Shown here: positions 63,812-64,000 of the stretch, piece after piece
How the letters are laid out: each line of letters opens with the position of its first letter
Position numbering within the stretch: the stretch's first letter is position 1
Origin: Nectonema munidae
Taxonomy: Eukaryota; Nematomorpha; Nectonematoida; Nectonematidae
Direction of reading: 5' to 3'
NCBI GenBank assembly: GCA_030549495.1
Contig: JAUIRK010000988.1
Span: 1-64,000 of the forward strand
Length of the DNA: 64,000 nt
Notes under the pieces: generated by a model
What the model was told of the DNA's origin: nothing
Databases searched by the model: none
What the model saw: the letters and a program-made list of their open reading frames with translations, nothing else
Position numbers and translations under genes: made by a program

Positions 63812-64000
63812 TTATATGTAGGTAGGTAGGAAGAAATATTTAAGCACTAACGGACTTCTCCATATGCTCGCGAAATGCTTGAGGTATAAAGTTGAAATTC
63901 GAAAGTGTATTGATTTGGCTTGTGAATTGATTAGGAATGAGGGACTTTGAAGAAATTGGTTAGTTGTTGAGGGAGTTTGAAGTGTAGAAAGCTGGATTTT
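63812..64000 (-). other. Open minus-strand frame running off the window edge, unidentified
   Basis: Sixty-two codons without a stop from the right edge to a TAA at 63,812-63,814, including LKHFASIWRSPLVLKYFF, with no in-frame Met. It may be the end of a larger coding segment lying beyond the window, perhaps related to the small frame at 63,543-63,698, or chance. No domain is recognisable. Confidence 0.15.

Overview
This is a eukaryotic, strongly AT-rich and repeat-dominated window, most likely from an insect or another arthropod. The evidence is a long complex satellite, an intron-bearing piggyBac-family transposon with TTAA target duplications, a LINE tail, a reverse-transcriptase fossil, and no bacterial-type gene organisation. 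I cannot name the species, and I see no single-copy host gene that I can identify.

Layout. (1) Positions 1-54,478, about 85% of the window, are one head-to-tail satellite array with a 1,465-1,470 bp period: 37 complete units and a truncated 38th, open on the left. Units fall into two main sequence classes (A and B) in blocks: A-left (1-15,110), transitional (15,111-19,091), B (19,092-33,784), mosaic A/B (33,785-37,640), B (37,641-46,440), A-right (46,441-54,478). Most units carry two short ORFs (67 and 80 or 64 codons), but variants between units change the amino acid far more often than not, so I do not call them genes. (2) The array stops at 54,478 against the arm of a small inverted-repeat element. 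That element appears to be split at a TTAA by a 3.0 kb piggyBac-like transposon (54,743-57,744). The transposon encodes an apparently complete 553-residue, two-exon transposase and has a tandemly doubled promoter region. (3) At 57,928-60,152 there are two further tandem arrays: a dimeric A/B repeat of about 325 bp and a repeat of about 162 bp. (4) At about 60,160-61,311 there is a broken RT-RNase H retroelement fossil. (5) From 61,312 to 64,000 there is AT-rich sequence with a minus-strand LINE tail (62,186-62,383) and a few unidentified minus-strand open frames.

The most interesting structural observation is a module of about 60 bp that the 1.47 kb satellite and the unrelated-looking 162 bp array share at roughly 88% identity. 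It is centred on a dyad whose 5-bp arms (AGATT/AATCT) are identical in every copy read while its 3-base loop varies. This looks like a conserved box reused by different satellites. Together with the abrupt array edge, three neighbouring tandem families and nested transposons, the window resembles the border of a heterochromatic (pericentromeric or subtelomeric) block.
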